Shown: positions 26,721-40,800 of the stretch, piece after piece | Position numbering within the stretch: position 1 is the first letter of the stretch | Layout of the letters: each line of letters starts with the position of its first letter | Assembly (NCBI GenBank): GCA_011800805.1 | Contig: MPNW01000183.1 | Coordinates: forward strand, 40,649-104,648 | Direction of reading: 5' to 3' | Source of the DNA: Hirudo medicinalis | Lineage: Eukaryota; Annelida; Clitellata; Hirudinida; Hirudinidae | DNA length: 64,000 nucleotides | The notes under the pieces: generated by a model | The model's database searches: none | What the model was told of the DNA's origin: nothing | The model's input: the letters and a program-made list of their open reading frames with translations, nothing else | Made by a program: the position numbers and the translations under genes

Positions 26721-27447
26721 TGTAAAATAATTTGCAACAATTAAGTCTTAGACGAGAACTATGGTCGATAATGAGAATACACAACATTGACATGTTTTAT
26801 TTCGAGATATTTGTTTACAAAAAAGCAATTTTTATGAAGTAAACAGTTGTTAAAAAGTACTCTGAAATCATCAAAAAACCAAATTTTATTAAAAAATACT
26901 TTTGTATGATTAAAATGTATTAAGATTTTGTAATACTGTACAAATTAACACTATATTTATATTCATATTGCAATATCTTATACAGCATTGACACATGTAA
27001 ACATTACATAATATCATATTTTTGTATGATTATGTAAAACTATATAAAGGATTTATGTTCATAATATTTACCTGAAATGATTCCACCCAAAATCATAAAT
27101 TACATGATACACAGAATCAACGCCCAGTTTTATTCCATACTAGATGTAATTAAAGATACATTGAGTATATCTATAGCAATATCTTCTTTTGTACTTCATA
27201 TCAGCTTTCTCACTGATTGTCAAATGCTAAATGTCCTTCACTAGTGGTCAAGGTTTTAACTCTGTTAAAAACTCTTGCGAAGTACCTAGGCCCTTGTAAG
27301 GTAATGCATCGATAATTTAATTTAAAAAAAATTATATTTTAGTTAATTTAAAAATACATTTTAATTACTAATTAGAAATAGGCCCCTGCAAGCTGCTTAA
27401 CAGTTTCCATGGTTAGCCACACAAGCGTTTGTCCACTGGTCCAGGTA
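26721..27447. other. Divergent intergenic region, CRLS1 / NEK kinase
   Basis: 0.73 kb of AT-rich DNA. It must contain both promoters. No coding sequence or repeat is evident. Confidence 0.5.
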
Positions 27448-30400
27448 ATGTCTGAGAATTACGATAAGGTAAAACTGCTCGGCGAGGGCGCATTTGGTAA
27501 AGCATTTCTTGCAAAATGTTTTGCAACCAAAAGCCACGTAGTTCTGAAAGAAATCAATCTGGTGAAGGTTGGTTTTATAGAAATAAGTATTTGCGCCGAT
27601 TACAGACACACTTTGAATTGATACGTTTGATGATAGATGACTCTGAAAGAAAGGAGAGACGCCAGGAGAGAAGTAATATCGCATTATAATTGATACCCAA
27701 ACCCTACTTATTTGCTGTGAATATTATGACTTAGATATTGATACTATCACAACTTGAACACTGTTGCATCGTCACTTATATCAACTCCTACGAAAGTTAG
27801 ATGATTTTCTTTTTACATTTTACACCACCTTTAGTATTCAATTCAGAAAAATCACAAATAAAAAATTACAATTAATATTCCTTTTGCCAATTTTTGTTTC
27901 TACTTTCAGCATCAAAATCTCTTGTCATTGTCATGGAATATTGTGATAATGGTAGTCAATTTTTAATTTTAATAAACTTATTGAAAGTGTTGTAATATTC
28001 TACTTATTTTATTTTATGAAGGAGACTTGCAAAATAAACTCATGAGCAGGAAAAATAATTTCTTATCAGAAGATCAGGTTTGAGAAAAAGAAAGATGATT
28101 TTTAGTGTGATGGTTATTTTTGACAACCTATGATTGCTAATTCTTTGATGTGATGCAAGTTATTTTTTAAAAGAGCACTTTAGTGAAATGAGTAGAAGTA
28201 CTGAGTTTTAATAGAAATCACACTTTAAAATGAGTTAAACAAATGATTAAGTAACAGATTTTAAAGGAAGTTATTAAAAATAAATAAAATCTAAGGTTTT
28301 TTCTTAAATTTCAGATTTTAAATTGGTTTGTTCAAATATGTTTGGCCCTAAAGCATTTGCATGACAGGAAGATTCTTCACCGTGACATAAAATCACAAAA
28401 TGTTTTCCTGACAAAGCCAGGTCTTGTAAAACTTGGCGATTTTGGCATAGCAAAAATTTTGAACAAGTAAACTTTTGTTCTCATTCAAAAGTTAGAGGAA
28501 CAAAATTGAATTGAATTTATAATTAATTTATGTAATAAATTATTTATTAGAATTTATTATTATTAAGAATAAATATTATTATTTGATGGCTGCACTTCTT
28601 AAAGTATCATTGTTCATTGGGGTAAAAGTTGGCTCAGAGGGTTTGCATTCCTGCGAGTGATGGTGAAAGTAAGTCACTACCTCTAGTGTTCGCAATCCAG
28701 GGCAAAATGGCGCATTACAAACTAACTTATTATTATTTATTATGTTTAACAATTGAATTTGGTTAAAATTTAACAAAGCCAATTTATTTAAATAATATTG
28801 GAATATTATTGTTCTTTCCAGCACTGCAGAACTGGCATTAACACAGGCTGGAACCCCTTATTATCTGAGTCCTGAAATTTGTGATGGCAGGCCTTACAAT
28901 AATAAGAGGTAGTTTTATAAGTGTCAGCATGGGTACAGGTTGGCTGAACGGGTTGCAATCCTGCAAGTGGCTTGATAGCAACGTTCGCAATGTGTCGCAT
29001 TCGCAACCCGGCCTGCACAAACAGGGAGCGCCCTCGGGTAAGGGCAATATGGTGTAATGGTAGATTGATTCAAAAGACCTGATAAATACAAAGTATAGTT
29101 TAATGCCACTTTGAAATGATCTCTATTAGGAATTTTGATTTCTTATTAATTCTCTGCATAAAAATTTGTTCGCCAGTGACATTTGGTCAATGGGTTGCAT
29201 ACTTTATGAATTATCTTCCTTGAAGCATCCAGTTAGTTTAATTTTTACTTTCGAAAATTTTGCCACTATCTTTGCATTTCATAAATTCACCAATTCTGAA
29301 TGTAATTAAAAAAAATCACATCTTTATTTTGTATTTGTAAGACACAATTAAACAATGGAGATATTTTACAAAATTGATTCTGGATGCATTAAGTGCATGT
29401 TTTAATTTCAGTTCAGTGGAAAGACAATTATGGACCTCGTGAAAAATATCAAAAGGTATTAGTTTTTTCTCTATTAGTTTTCATAACTTGAATAGTTTTA
29501 ATATTTCATAATTCTTTGTAAAAATTAACTTTGAAAAGGTTACTAGATTGAGAATAACTCTAGTCACTGCTCAGTATGGTATAATTACTTATTAAGAATT
29601 TTCCACGGCATTAAAATGTTGTGTTATTTAAATCTCTGTTTAATTGTGCCATTTATTGCAGAGCTTCTTACACTCCTATACCAAGCTGCTTCAGTGCAAA
29701 TTTACATGAGCTGGTTTCAAAACTTTTAAAGAAACAACCTCAGTAAAGTTTATTAACTTTGAAAATGATTACCATAAGTTTATTAACATCTTTGTTAACT
29801 AATGTTTAACAGCTTTTAATTACAAATATTTCTAGAGACAGACCTGACATAAACTCTATTCTGAAGCATCCAATCATTTGGAAAAAGATTGGAGAGTATC
29901 TGTCTCAAAAGGTTATCATGAAATTGCCTGATTACAAGCTTTTTCTTGAAAATATTTTATGTTTTGATCACCATGAACTTTAAAACTTAGGGAATAACTC
30001 AGAAATCTGTTCTAAGTCAATTTTACAAATTGGAAATCATTTGAAGCTTCCTATCTCTGCATTTTATTAAATATAATATTTTATTTAAGTTAATATTTGT
30101 ATTTTACTAAATTTTGTAAGAACACATTTTCTATTGCTTATGTTGTCATAACCATAAAATGAACTAATCAATTAATATCAAGGATTATGAAAAAGAATTC
30201 AGCCACACAGTCCTGCATGGCTTAAAGATATCGAAACCTTCTCAACCTGTCGCTTCTAAAAAACATAAAAAGGTCAGCAAATCACATGAGGCTCTGAAAT
30301 CTGAAATAAACAACAAAAAAGATGATGAAAGCAACAAAATTGTGAGGAAAAACATGGAAGAGCACACTTCTGCCAGAGATCCACGTTTACAGATAAAACA

Positions 30401-33400
30401 AAAATGCTGCAATGAGAAAGTCATGGCCAAAAATTTCCATAAAGTGGGTGATTTTATATAGGTTATTAAGAAAGGCATCAAATTATCTTACATCAATAAA
30501 ATTAGTATTGGAAAGAGTTAATAATTCAATTTTTCAGGCTGAAATAAAAAAAATCAAGTTATCATTGAAATTTCAAAGATTCCAAAGCAACCCCAACAAA
30601 AAGCGAATGTTAAGAATGATTTCTTGAGAAGGAGAAATGTGATTATCTTTCATTTTTGTTTTCATTAAAGAAATGAACAGAATAATGCATAATAAGCAAT
30701 GCATTATTAACTCTCAAATATGAAAACTGAAATTACAAAAAAGTAAAATGTGTTATAGGAATATGCTGAAAGATTGAGACAGATTAGGTTGCAAAATCTA
30801 AAAAAGAAATTTGATCCAAAAGATTGCAAAGCTAAGGTAATTTTGTTAGAAATTCATGCTTGACTTTATTTAACTGTCAAAGTTGTTTGCAGGCAGCAAG
30901 CAAAATTAACAGAAATCAAAAGTATGCTCGTAAGAGGTAAGTATTGTAAAGTGCTACAAATTAGTTACATGGAAATATATCTTTAGATATTCAAGGGTTT
31001 GAAATTAATATCATTGACTATTGAGTTACTGAAAATGTTTGCTGACTTATTGATATTATTACAAATATTGTCGTTCATCCGTCCAACTGCAAAAAGATAC
31101 AATAAAATCATATTTCTGTTATTAAAATAATCATTATTATTTCAGTAATGAAATAGAATTAAATATATCTCTTGTGATATTTGTTTTTGTAATAAGGAAT
31201 AAGAAAGATTTTGACGAGTCTTATCAGAGGGCCGTTAAAGAGGTAGAAGCTCTTGGAAGGATAAGCAGTTCTAAGAGGACCAGGAAGAAGGCATCAACAA
31301 AGAAAACAAATCAATCATCAGACAACAGTGCAAGAGGCAGACCTCAAACATCACTGAACGAGAGAAGGAACTCTGCACAATCCACATCAGAAAATGTCCG
31401 AGTTGCTTCAGCAAGGAATGGAAGCAGCAAGAGGAAGAGTCTTCCTGATATAAAAGAAACTCCAAGAGGCAAGGAAACTGCCAGAAAACAGTGGAATATT
31501 CCCCAAGGTTCAAAAGTTTCAAAGCTGGTGGCCATAAAGGCAGAACAAGTTCAAGGTGAAAGTAAATCTGCAATTAAGAAAGATGAAGTTAATTCACATT
31601 ATGAAGGTTATAAATATATTTACAGATTCAAATCAATGTCTGTCTAATTTGACTTGCATTTAGATGAAAATTGGAATTATTTGAGGTGCAAAAAGTCCAA
31701 TAAAAATAATACTTGCTGTTACTTTATTTCATTATTTGTTATAGGGCTTCAATTTCTATGTTTTTTTTGTAATATGAATGTTATTTGAAATCATTAATAT
31801 AATTTTAAGTAAACTAATTAGTTACTAATATCATTTGTAATTGGCTGCAAAGATTTTCAGATCCAATTATTTCTAATTCTCTTTTTTTGCAGAAGAAGTG
31901 AAAGAACTGCTGGCAACAGGAAAACTTGATATAGTTGATCCCATGCTTCTCAGGACCTGCTCTGAACCAGACCTTCTGAATATCAGAGGTCTTCAGTCAG
32001 ATGAAGAGGATGATTCTTTAATGATTGAAAACACAAATAAACTTGTAGGTATTTTTCAGCATTCTAATGATGTAGATATATTTACTCATAAATATAATTT
32101 AAATATAAATATAATACAATAATGGATTGTATGTAATGCTTAGTTAATGTCAACATAGTAATTAAAATCTTAATTTTTCAATGGCCTTTTTGTCATTATG
32201 AAACTCTGATTTTTGAATATTTTTCATTCATACTCCTCTTTTCTGCATAGGAACTCATTAATATTCAATAATATGATACCTATTCCATATATATTCCATT
32301 AATATACTCATTCAACGATATATGATACCTATTCCATATATATCCCATTAATATACTCATTCAACGATATATGATACCTATTCTGGTACATAAGCCATTA
32401 ATTGGAACATAAACACTGCAAGGTCAAATTTGATAGAACCTGGCTGACAATCCAAAATATGCATTTATTTGTGTGCTGAGCTTTCCTTGTACTTTTAGAA
32501 TAAAGTTGATGATAAGGTTTTTTTAAAATAATATTTCTTCTACTTGAGAGGTTTCAAATGAAGGGAATGGGTTTGAAATGATTCTGCCCTTGCTAAAGTC
32601 AAAAAGTATGAGTGACCTGGCTTCACTTAACCTCAAAGTAACTAATTTAATGTTTCTTATATTTTGAAATATACTATATCAAATTTTTAAAAGTAAATGA
32701 TCATCTAATCAACCAACAATAACTAAATTGAATTAGAATTGATAATTGATTAATAACTGAAGAATTCATCTGGAAAAGAATTGCCAACTTCTTCAGAAAG
32801 GTTTGCATTGGTAACAATTTGTTTTTGTTTGGATAAAAGGCTTCATTGGAACCACAGCATCAAATTTAATAATAAATATAACAATAATAGTTTATTTATG
32901 TGGTGCCATATGCTTAGCCTTAGAGGCACCTCAATGTGAATTTTCATGAAGCACTGTGACCTGTCATCTATTTGTTTTAAAAATATTTTCAAGTTCATGT
33001 TCAGATGATGAACTGGATTCAGTCAGGGAAAGCATGGTTTCATGCTTGACTTTCACTCCGCTGTTGGATTTTGAAAGAGGTTCATGTTTAAATTTAACAT
33101 TTAGTTGTCATTGATGCAATTTAGTATCTTTGTTCAAACCTGCATTCAAACATATTTGTTTCCTTGCAAAATAAATTTAATTTTAATGGTGATGAAATAT
33201 TTTTAGAATTGGGAAACATCCACGAAATCCCCGAAGAACGCAACGGATCGCATGAGAGGTAATGAACACTGATCTGAGGTTTTTAGACATTAAATTAATT
33301 ATTTAATGAATGCTTACGAATATTCAAAAGATCAATAAAATGTGCCTGGGAAGGAACAGAGTTTGGGCTTCAGACACTTCAGTCTACCATACTCAAGACT

Positions 33401-33800
33401 ATCAAATGTTTTGCTGAAGAAGGTTTACACACAGTCATCCTTTTTTGTTTAAAATATTCACTCATCTTTAAAAACTTTATTTGGCAAATGTGTAAAAGTG
33501 CAGACACAGTCCAAGCTTCCTTAATATTTGTCGCAATTGTAACCATTCCAGCTTAGATCATCTTTTCGTTATCCATATTTGCATTTCATGTGATTATCTC
33601 ACGTGAATAACATCCGAGTTGCTAAATTCATTAAAGCTATTTTGTTTTTATAATGCTGTCTAAAGTTGTGTATATAAGCATTTGTGAAGTTATGACTAGA
33701 TATTTCTTGAGGTCCTAAAAGATATTTATTTATAAAATTATCAATTTCAGGGCATAGAGAAGATGAATATTTTGAGGAAATTAGTGGAGAATCAACATGA
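27448..33800 (+). CDS. NIMA-related serine/threonine kinase, NEK1/NEK5-like
   Basis: Predicted cilia/cell-cycle kinase, about 652 aa. Exons: 27448-27567, 27637-27672, 27735-27795, 27910-27951, 28022-28077, 28315-28466, 28822-28908, 29177-29231, 29412-29455, 29662-29742, 29836-29911, 30183-30443, 30538-30638, 30759-30836, 30893-30936, 31197-31606, 31893-32044, 33207-33258, 33751-33800. Kinase domain (about residues 5-260): [10 protein letters not shown], Lys in [44 protein letters not shown]. Downstream, [13 protein letters not shown] matches the coiled-coil motif shared by NEK1 and NEK5, and [12 protein letters not shown] matches a motif I know only from NEK1. Exon 13 needs one extra base in an A8 run at 30546-30553 to stay in frame (see findings). 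The protein is about half the length of human NEK1 and closer to NEK5. Confidence 0.88.
28600..28710. repeat. SINE-like fragment in NEK intron 6
   Basis: GC-richer segment with GTTGGCTCAGAGGGTTTGCA and GTGTTCGCAATCCAGGGC, related in part to the segment at 28917-29090 (GTTGGCTGAACGGGTTGCAA). It lies between exons 6 and 7. Confidence 0.35.
28917..29090. repeat. tRNA-derived SINE-like element in NEK intron 7
   Basis: Contains an A-box-like TGGTGTAATGGTA (29050-29062) and a B-box-like GATTCAAAAGACC (29067-29079). The pair recurs at 62808-62864. The upstream part has CGCCCTCGGGTAAGGG, shared with 25131-25205. Short open frames here on the minus strand are shadows of the element. Confidence 0.45.
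32273..32384. repeat. 49-bp tandem repeat in NEK intron 17
   Basis: Units start at 32273, 32322 and 32371 with ATGATACCTATTC, exact period 49 bp, about 2.3 copies. It sits in the gene's longest intron (32045-33206), which shows no other feature. Confidence 0.85.
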
Positions 33801-34045
33801 ATTATTGCTTAAATAAGTACTTAAAATGCTGAAGGCACATCATTTTTATTCTGGTTTTTTAATATGCCAAGAATGATCATGTTGACTTTCATAACCAATA
33901 ACACAGGTTCTTTTTAAAATTGCAATTTTATTGGAATATTATATAACTAAAATATTATTGATCTGTTATTAATAGTGCATTATTCAATTATAATTAGTGA
34001 TAATATGATAAAAAAAATTATTGTTCATGAATGGAGTATTGCATT

Positions 34046-34896
34046 TTATTCAAGTTCCATTTCGCAAAGAGCACACATGTTGACGCCACAAGTTGGGTCA
34101 TAGGCATTGACATCCTCTTCTGAAAGGGATCTCTTCCTTCTCTTCTTAGGAGGAACTGTAACAGTTTTGCTTTCATAGCTTTGTATTTTTCCATCCTCGC
34201 CAACTGTGAAAGTGCTCCATTCGACTTCTTCTCCTTCAGGGATTTCCTCTCCGTATTCCACACTGGTCCAGTTGCTCCAACTGGCGCTACCACTTCCATC
34301 TGTTAACGTGAAATTTTTCCATTGTCCACTCGAATCTCCTTCTTTGATCAGTTTTTTCCATTCCTCTGGTAACTCATTATCTTTATAAGTTTTTTCAACA
34401 GTTTTACCATCTTGTGTTTTTGTGATGACAACTGTTTCCCATTCATATTCGTAGTCTTCTGCAGGCACTTCTTCCGTTTCAATTGTTTCTTCCTTGAATT
34501 TTATGAAACCTTCCTTGAATTTGCTAAGAAGATCTTCATCAGATGTTTGTTCCAGTTTGAAGATTTTCCAGTCACTGTCTTTGTCTTCCTGCCATTTTAT
34601 TAATTTCTTAAACCAAAGCCTTGCACTTTCAGAATCAGCGCCTTGAATCTTTTCAAGGAAATATTGTTCCCAGGAGGAAGGAGGTACATTGGATATACCT
34701 TTACCACCAAAAATGAACTTTTTGAAACCCTCAACATCAAACTTGGAAGCCTTTCTTTTTCTTCTTCTTTCTTGATTTCTTCCCCTGCATGGTCCTTTGT
34801 CGTTCTTGCATTTTCTGACTCTGATCCAGCTACCATCAACATCAAGATTCCATTCACCCCATAGTGACCAATCTTCTTTCACTTCTTCCTCATCAC
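34046..34896 (-). CDS. Last exon of the giant gene: final repeat, acidic tail and furin-like site
   Basis: An 851-nt exon, 282 residues. It begins with the 77th repeat (EDWSLWGEWNLD, RVRKCKND). A unique Glu/Lys/Trp-rich region of about 200 residues follows, then PPKKRRKRSLSEED, a strong furin consensus (RRKR at residues 4788-4791). The remaining 27 residues hold three Cys in CGVNMCALC and end at TAA. Cleavage would release a small Cys-rich peptide. No membrane segment or GPI signal is visible. Confidence 0.85.
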
Positions 34897-37800
34897 CTTG
34901 AATGAAAAATGCTTAATTATTAACACTTCATAAGGAACATTTTATTAAAGTAACATTAGTAGTAGTAATTAGTAATAGTCTTCAGAATATTTTGTGTTAT
35001 TAGTATTTAAGTCTTTTTCCATTAAGTCGGTTATACTATTTTCAACATATACAAATCATGCCTATTGAATATAAGCGGCGATCAAATACAGATACACCGA
35101 TTTCATGTACATTAGTTTACCTCTTGGAACCTCGTAGGACCACTCTCCAACGTGCTTCCACCTTCTGCGATGACGCCACTCCTCCGAGTTTCCTCTACAT
35201 TTTCCACCAAAGGCTTTATTCCTGCAAAATCTCACTCTGTGAAGAGTGTTGTTTTTGCCTTCCGTCCAGGCTCCCCAGAGTTCCCAATCCTCCAGCACTT
35301 CCGGTTCGTTTCCATTACCTTCAAGATACCAATTAATATATAAAGGATAAAGTTGTCTTGGCCTGTGTTGAGCAATTACATCCAGAATATCGAACCTTGC
35401 ACATCAAGAGACCATGAACTTGGATCAATTTTAACGCGTTTGGTCCATTTGCGTCCTTTCTTCTTAACCTGCTTTTTGCTACCTCTGCAGGTGCCATTTG
35501 GATCCTTGCATTCCCTGGTCCTAGCCCAATGATTTGTTTTCACTAACGTCCATTCAGACCACGGTTTCCAGTCGCTTTCAACTTCAATTTCTTTAAAAAT
35601 TATTTGCAAAAACATTGATTTATGCAAGGATATTAAATTATTCAATTTATTTTTAAGAGTTGGACTATTGGATATACCTCTTGGTTTCAGTCCATTGTCA
35701 ACAAGGAATTCTCCAACTTGTTTCCAGAATCTTCTAACTTTCTTCTGCACCTTCTTTCCTCTGCAATTTCCATCTTCTTTCAAACATTTTCTTTCTCTGG
35801 TGATCTCTCCCAACGAGTTAGTGCTCCATTCTCCCCAATGGTCCCAATCAGATGGAATGGATTTAGGATCATCTGTCACAAAATGTTTTCTTGATAAAAA
35901 TAGAGTGGATTATTAAATTACGGTTTATTTGTAATTAGATTGTGATAATAAGATGTTGATCAGAGTTTATATAATCTTTATATAATAAGTTATTTAAATG
36001 AATATTTATTTCATTCATGCCAACTGCATCAAAAGTCTTTTACTTCTCTTACCAGGGGAAACGTCTACGGACCATTCTTCCACTTCTGGTTCAAATTCGT
36101 CTTCAAATTCTTCGTGCCACACCGTTGTCACTTTGCGAATCCTTCTCTGTCTATTCTTTCCTCTGCATTTGCTACCTGCTTTGCAATTTCTGTAACGCAC
36201 CTCCGAGCCGTCTGAATCTGCTGTCCATTCTCCCCAGATATCCCAATCCTCAGGGAAGTCAGGCACTTGATCTGGTAAAATTTAATTTTCCTTTTGTTTT
36301 AATTTTTACATAGTCAACTGTTTATCATTAAAAAATACTTTTAAAATGTTTTATCTACATACTTATATCAATGACTAACCAAAGGAAATGTCCATGATCC
36401 AATCTCCTACTCCCCACTTCCACTGCTTTTTAATCCACCTTGAAAGACCAGATCCCTTCTTTCTGCGAGTCTGTTTTCTGCTTCCTCTACATTTTGCACC
36501 AGTATTTTTGCATTCTCTTGTTCTCGTCCAAAGTCCTCTTCCTGTTTGAACCCATTCGGTCCATGGTTTCCAGTCTTCTGCAACCTCTAGAGCGGTGTCT
36601 ATTTATTTCGAAACACTTAGTTTTAGCCAGTTTGGCAATAATGGAACAGTTTTATGCATTGACAGATTTCTGAAATTCTTTATGCCAACTATTTTCTTTA
36701 AAATGTGTCATTAGGTTTTATAAAGATTATTGGTGTTGCAATTATTTTATGTATAATATAATGGTGCAAACCTATTGATTCATCAACAGACCAGGATCCA
36801 ACCACTTTCCATGTCCTTTCACGGCGTTTTTGAACGGCTTTACCTTTGCAGCTGCCGTCAGGTTTCTTGCACTTTCTCTTTCTTTCCATTTCGGTTTCAG
36901 ATGTAAATTCCCAAGGACCCCACTTGTCCCATTCGTCAGAATCCACATATGCATCAACGTCTGAAGAAATGGTTTGATGTGAATCAGAAACATTTCCTAA
37001 CTTTGACACCTGCTCTTATATTAAATTATGACAAGCATAGCTCAAAAAGTTTTAAAAACATATATGAATAAGATAAACAAATGTTTTAACTTTTTAAGAA
37101 TAGAAATCATGGATTAAAGCATGATATTAAGATCAAATATATCAGATTAATTTGAATCATGAAATAAATATGAATTATAAAAATCTACCATCAGAGAGCA
37201 CAAGCGAGTAATCATCTTCCTCTTCATCTTCTTCCTCCTCATTCTTTTTTTGAATCCATTCTTTTTTCAGAGTTCTTTTCTGACGATGAGGTCCTCGGCA
37301 GTTTCCACCAGTGAGGCTGTTCTTGCAAGATCTTTCTCTAAACCAACCCAAGTCATCGCTCCATATCCATGACGACCAAGGTCTCCAATCTTCTGGAACG
37401 TTTTCTCCTATTTGCAGAAATAATAAAAAAAAAACTGTTGCTTTAAATAGTGGGATGGCTTTTCTTTATTTAAAATAAAAATGTCAGTTGGTAATGACAT
37501 TTGAGTGAACATTAGTTACATTAACATTAGAGTAACAAGTAGTCTGTTTTAATTTATTCAACTCCTCAAATCAATAATGCACCTGTATATTCTTCAACTT
37601 CCCAAATATCTTCATCGACGCCTTCCTTTTGTGAAACGACTTTCCTTCTCTTTTGAGTCTTTCTTCCACGGCATGGCCCGCTTGAATTCTTGCAGTTTCT
37701 GCGCCTTATGTACAAGTTTGGCCCAATAAGCTCCCACTCGCCCCACTGTTCCCAGTCATCAGGGTTTTCGGGACCGGCATCTTTTAAACAGATTTATTTG

Positions 37801-40800
37801 TCATTGTAATTCTGCGATTTTAAGTGCTTGCTGTTATCCTCAGAATTGATATAAACATATTTTTTAATTGAACCTTTAATTGAACTTGTCTTAACATAAA
37901 GTTAATAATTAAATGGCATGTGTTCTCCACAAAGTAAATATTTTTGCAACCTTTAGACCCATCCGTGGTGAAAGCAAATTCTTTATCAATTCTCCAAGAT
38001 CTCCTTCTTTTCCTTTCTTTGCTTCTGCCTCTGCAGTTACCATCGGGGTTCTTGCAAACTCTTTTCCTAACAAACCAACCTTCGGCATCTGGTGCCCATT
38101 CTCCCCATTCGTTCCAATCTTCAGACACCTCTGGAACAGTTTCTGAAAGAAATTCAAGCATTAATAAAAATACTGTTAATTGAAAACTTAATTGTTTCTT
38201 TAACAATGTTGAAAAAAAGATTTTTCAACCAGAGGTTACATCCTTATAAAGGACAATTTCACCAAACATTTATGGTAAACAACTCTGTGAGATCGAAAAT
38301 GAAATAATCGCCGTTCGAAACATAAAAATGTTTTACCTGGGACTCTCTCCAAAGACCATAGAGTGTCATCTTCCTCTGATTTTGTAACAACCTTCTTTCG
38401 TTGAGTACTTTTTCCTTTGCACTTTCCATCATGTTTCTTGCATTTTCTGTTTCGTACCCATTGGCCAGTTCCGTCCTCAGTCCATGGAGACCATACATCC
38501 CAATCTTTCTCGGCTGCAAGAATTATTTCAATGGTACACTTCAAAATCCGAAGTACATACGGTGAAGAGATCCACCACTCACTTTCTTCGTCTTCCACTT
38601 TTTCTCTGAAGAGATCAAAGTAATTGTGAATAGATTAATCGTTATTAAATTCAAGGATAAAATTAAAAATAAGATAAAAATTCAAAGACCATTTTGATAC
38701 TCACTTTGTAATCTTCCACTTTCTCTTTCTTTGGACGTTCCTTCCCTTACATTTTCCAAATCCATCCTTACAAGTTCGCTTTCTCACCAAATATCCTTTC
38801 TTGTCTTTGGTCCAAGGAGACCAGACATCCCAACCTTCAGGTTCTTCGGTAGCTGAGTTTATTATTGATTTGTTTCGGAATACAATTACAAGAACGAAAG
38901 TGAAAAATGAATGTGGATATTTATTAAATAATGGTTTATTTTATTGTAATATTTTGTGCACTCACAATCAACATCTTCTTCTCCATCCCTTGAAATGATA
39001 ATACATGTTTAACTCAAATTATAAATTAGCATGAATCGAATTTTATCAACAATTTCAATCAAAAACGCCAAGGATGAGCAAGTTATTTGAAGTAAGCATT
39101 TCTTACTTGATTTTCTGCCATCTTTTCTTCAAGTGCTTCTTCCTTTGGACACCCCTTCCTGTGCATTTTCCACCCGATCCTTCCTCCTTGCATTTTCTTC
39201 TCCTGACCCAGTACAAGTCTTCGTCTTGAATCCACGGTGACCAAGGTTCCCAGTCCTCTAGCACTTCAGCGGCTTTAAGGTAGTTATTACAGATTATATA
39301 GGGCTCTCAAATTAATTTTAAATATATAAAAATTGCAAATGGCAATTAATTACATTTATTCAATAATGATTTTGAAATAAAAATGAGAGTTTGCTTTATA
39401 AAAAGGTATTAAGGAGCACTCACAGTCATCTGAATCTGAGTCATCTCTGAAAATGTGTCTATTTGTTTGTTAAATTGTTCAAAAAAGTTAAAGCAAATGT
39501 CCAATCGATATGTTTGCTCACTTCTTTTGCAGATATTTTTTGTACTGAACTTTTCTTCCGAGACACGTTCCATCTTCTTTTTTGCAAGATCTTCTTCTTA
39601 CCCAGTAAAGATCAGCATCCTGTGTCCATTCAGACCAAAGTCCCCAGCCTTCAGGCACCTCGGTGGCTTTTAAATGATAATTAAAATATAATGATTGTCA
39701 TGTTGGCACATTTTGATACTTCCTTCCTTAAAATTTTATTTCAGAATTGTAAAATAAAAATCCCTAAACTTGATACAAAGTAAGACACGTTTGCAACATA
39801 ATTTGTCATTTTACGAAGATAATAATTTAATTTTCAAGATCAACAACAACAATAATAATAACTCACAGTCGAAGGTGTCGCTTTCGTCACTTAAAAAAAC
39901 GTTATTATTTGCTATTTACTAAGAAATGTTATAAAAAAATATCAATCAACTCAATCATTATTAATGACTGCAAAAGTATTTAAAATTTATTGAAACGTAA
40001 AAACATGAAAATCTTAATGTATACATTGATGAGGTTCAGTATGTCCTGAATTGAACTCCTAACGAAGTTAAAATTGGTTAGATAAAATATATTTTGACAG
40101 GAATTAGATAAATAGATTGTCAGTCACAAACCCCATAATATAATAATACACCAAGTTAATTAATTAAGAAATCTTACTCGGTTTCTTGAACCACCCTCTT
40201 GATGACCTTTCTTTTCTGAACATTTTTACCGACGCAGTTTCCTCCTTCCATGAGACAGTTTCTTATCCTGATTGAGACGCCATCTTTTTCCGGAGACCAC
40301 TCCAACCATGGGCCCCATTTTTCTTTCACTTCACAATAAATAAATTAAATAGTTACTATGTGAATCTTTCTAATAAAAATATTAACAAGTAAATCTATTT
40401 AGGTTTGTAGAACTTACCTTCTGGTTCCTCGTAATCTCTGCGAAACAATTTGAAACATTTAAAAGTAGATTTGGAAAATTATAAATTGTAAATTCTTCAA
40501 AATGATATTTACTCAAGCTCGTATTCATATTCGTATTGATACAGAGGCTTCTTCTTGTACTTCTTCGTTTGGACATTCTTTCCTCTGCAGTTTCCTGTCT
40601 TTGGATCGTTTTTGCACTTTCTTCTCCTCACCAACTGAGTACCCACTTTGGTCCACGGTGCCCATTGCCCCCAATCCTCAGGTACTTCAGTGGCTATGGA
40701 AGAGTAAATCCATATAATACAACGTTGTTTGTGTGCTTCCGAATGAACTTTGAACTTACGATCTATGACCTCTTCTTCCACTTCTCCCTCCTCATCATAG

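Noticed and set aside
28806..29109. Three overlapping Cys-rich minus-strand frames
   Set aside because: They fall on the SINE-like element and on NEK exon 7; no independent support.
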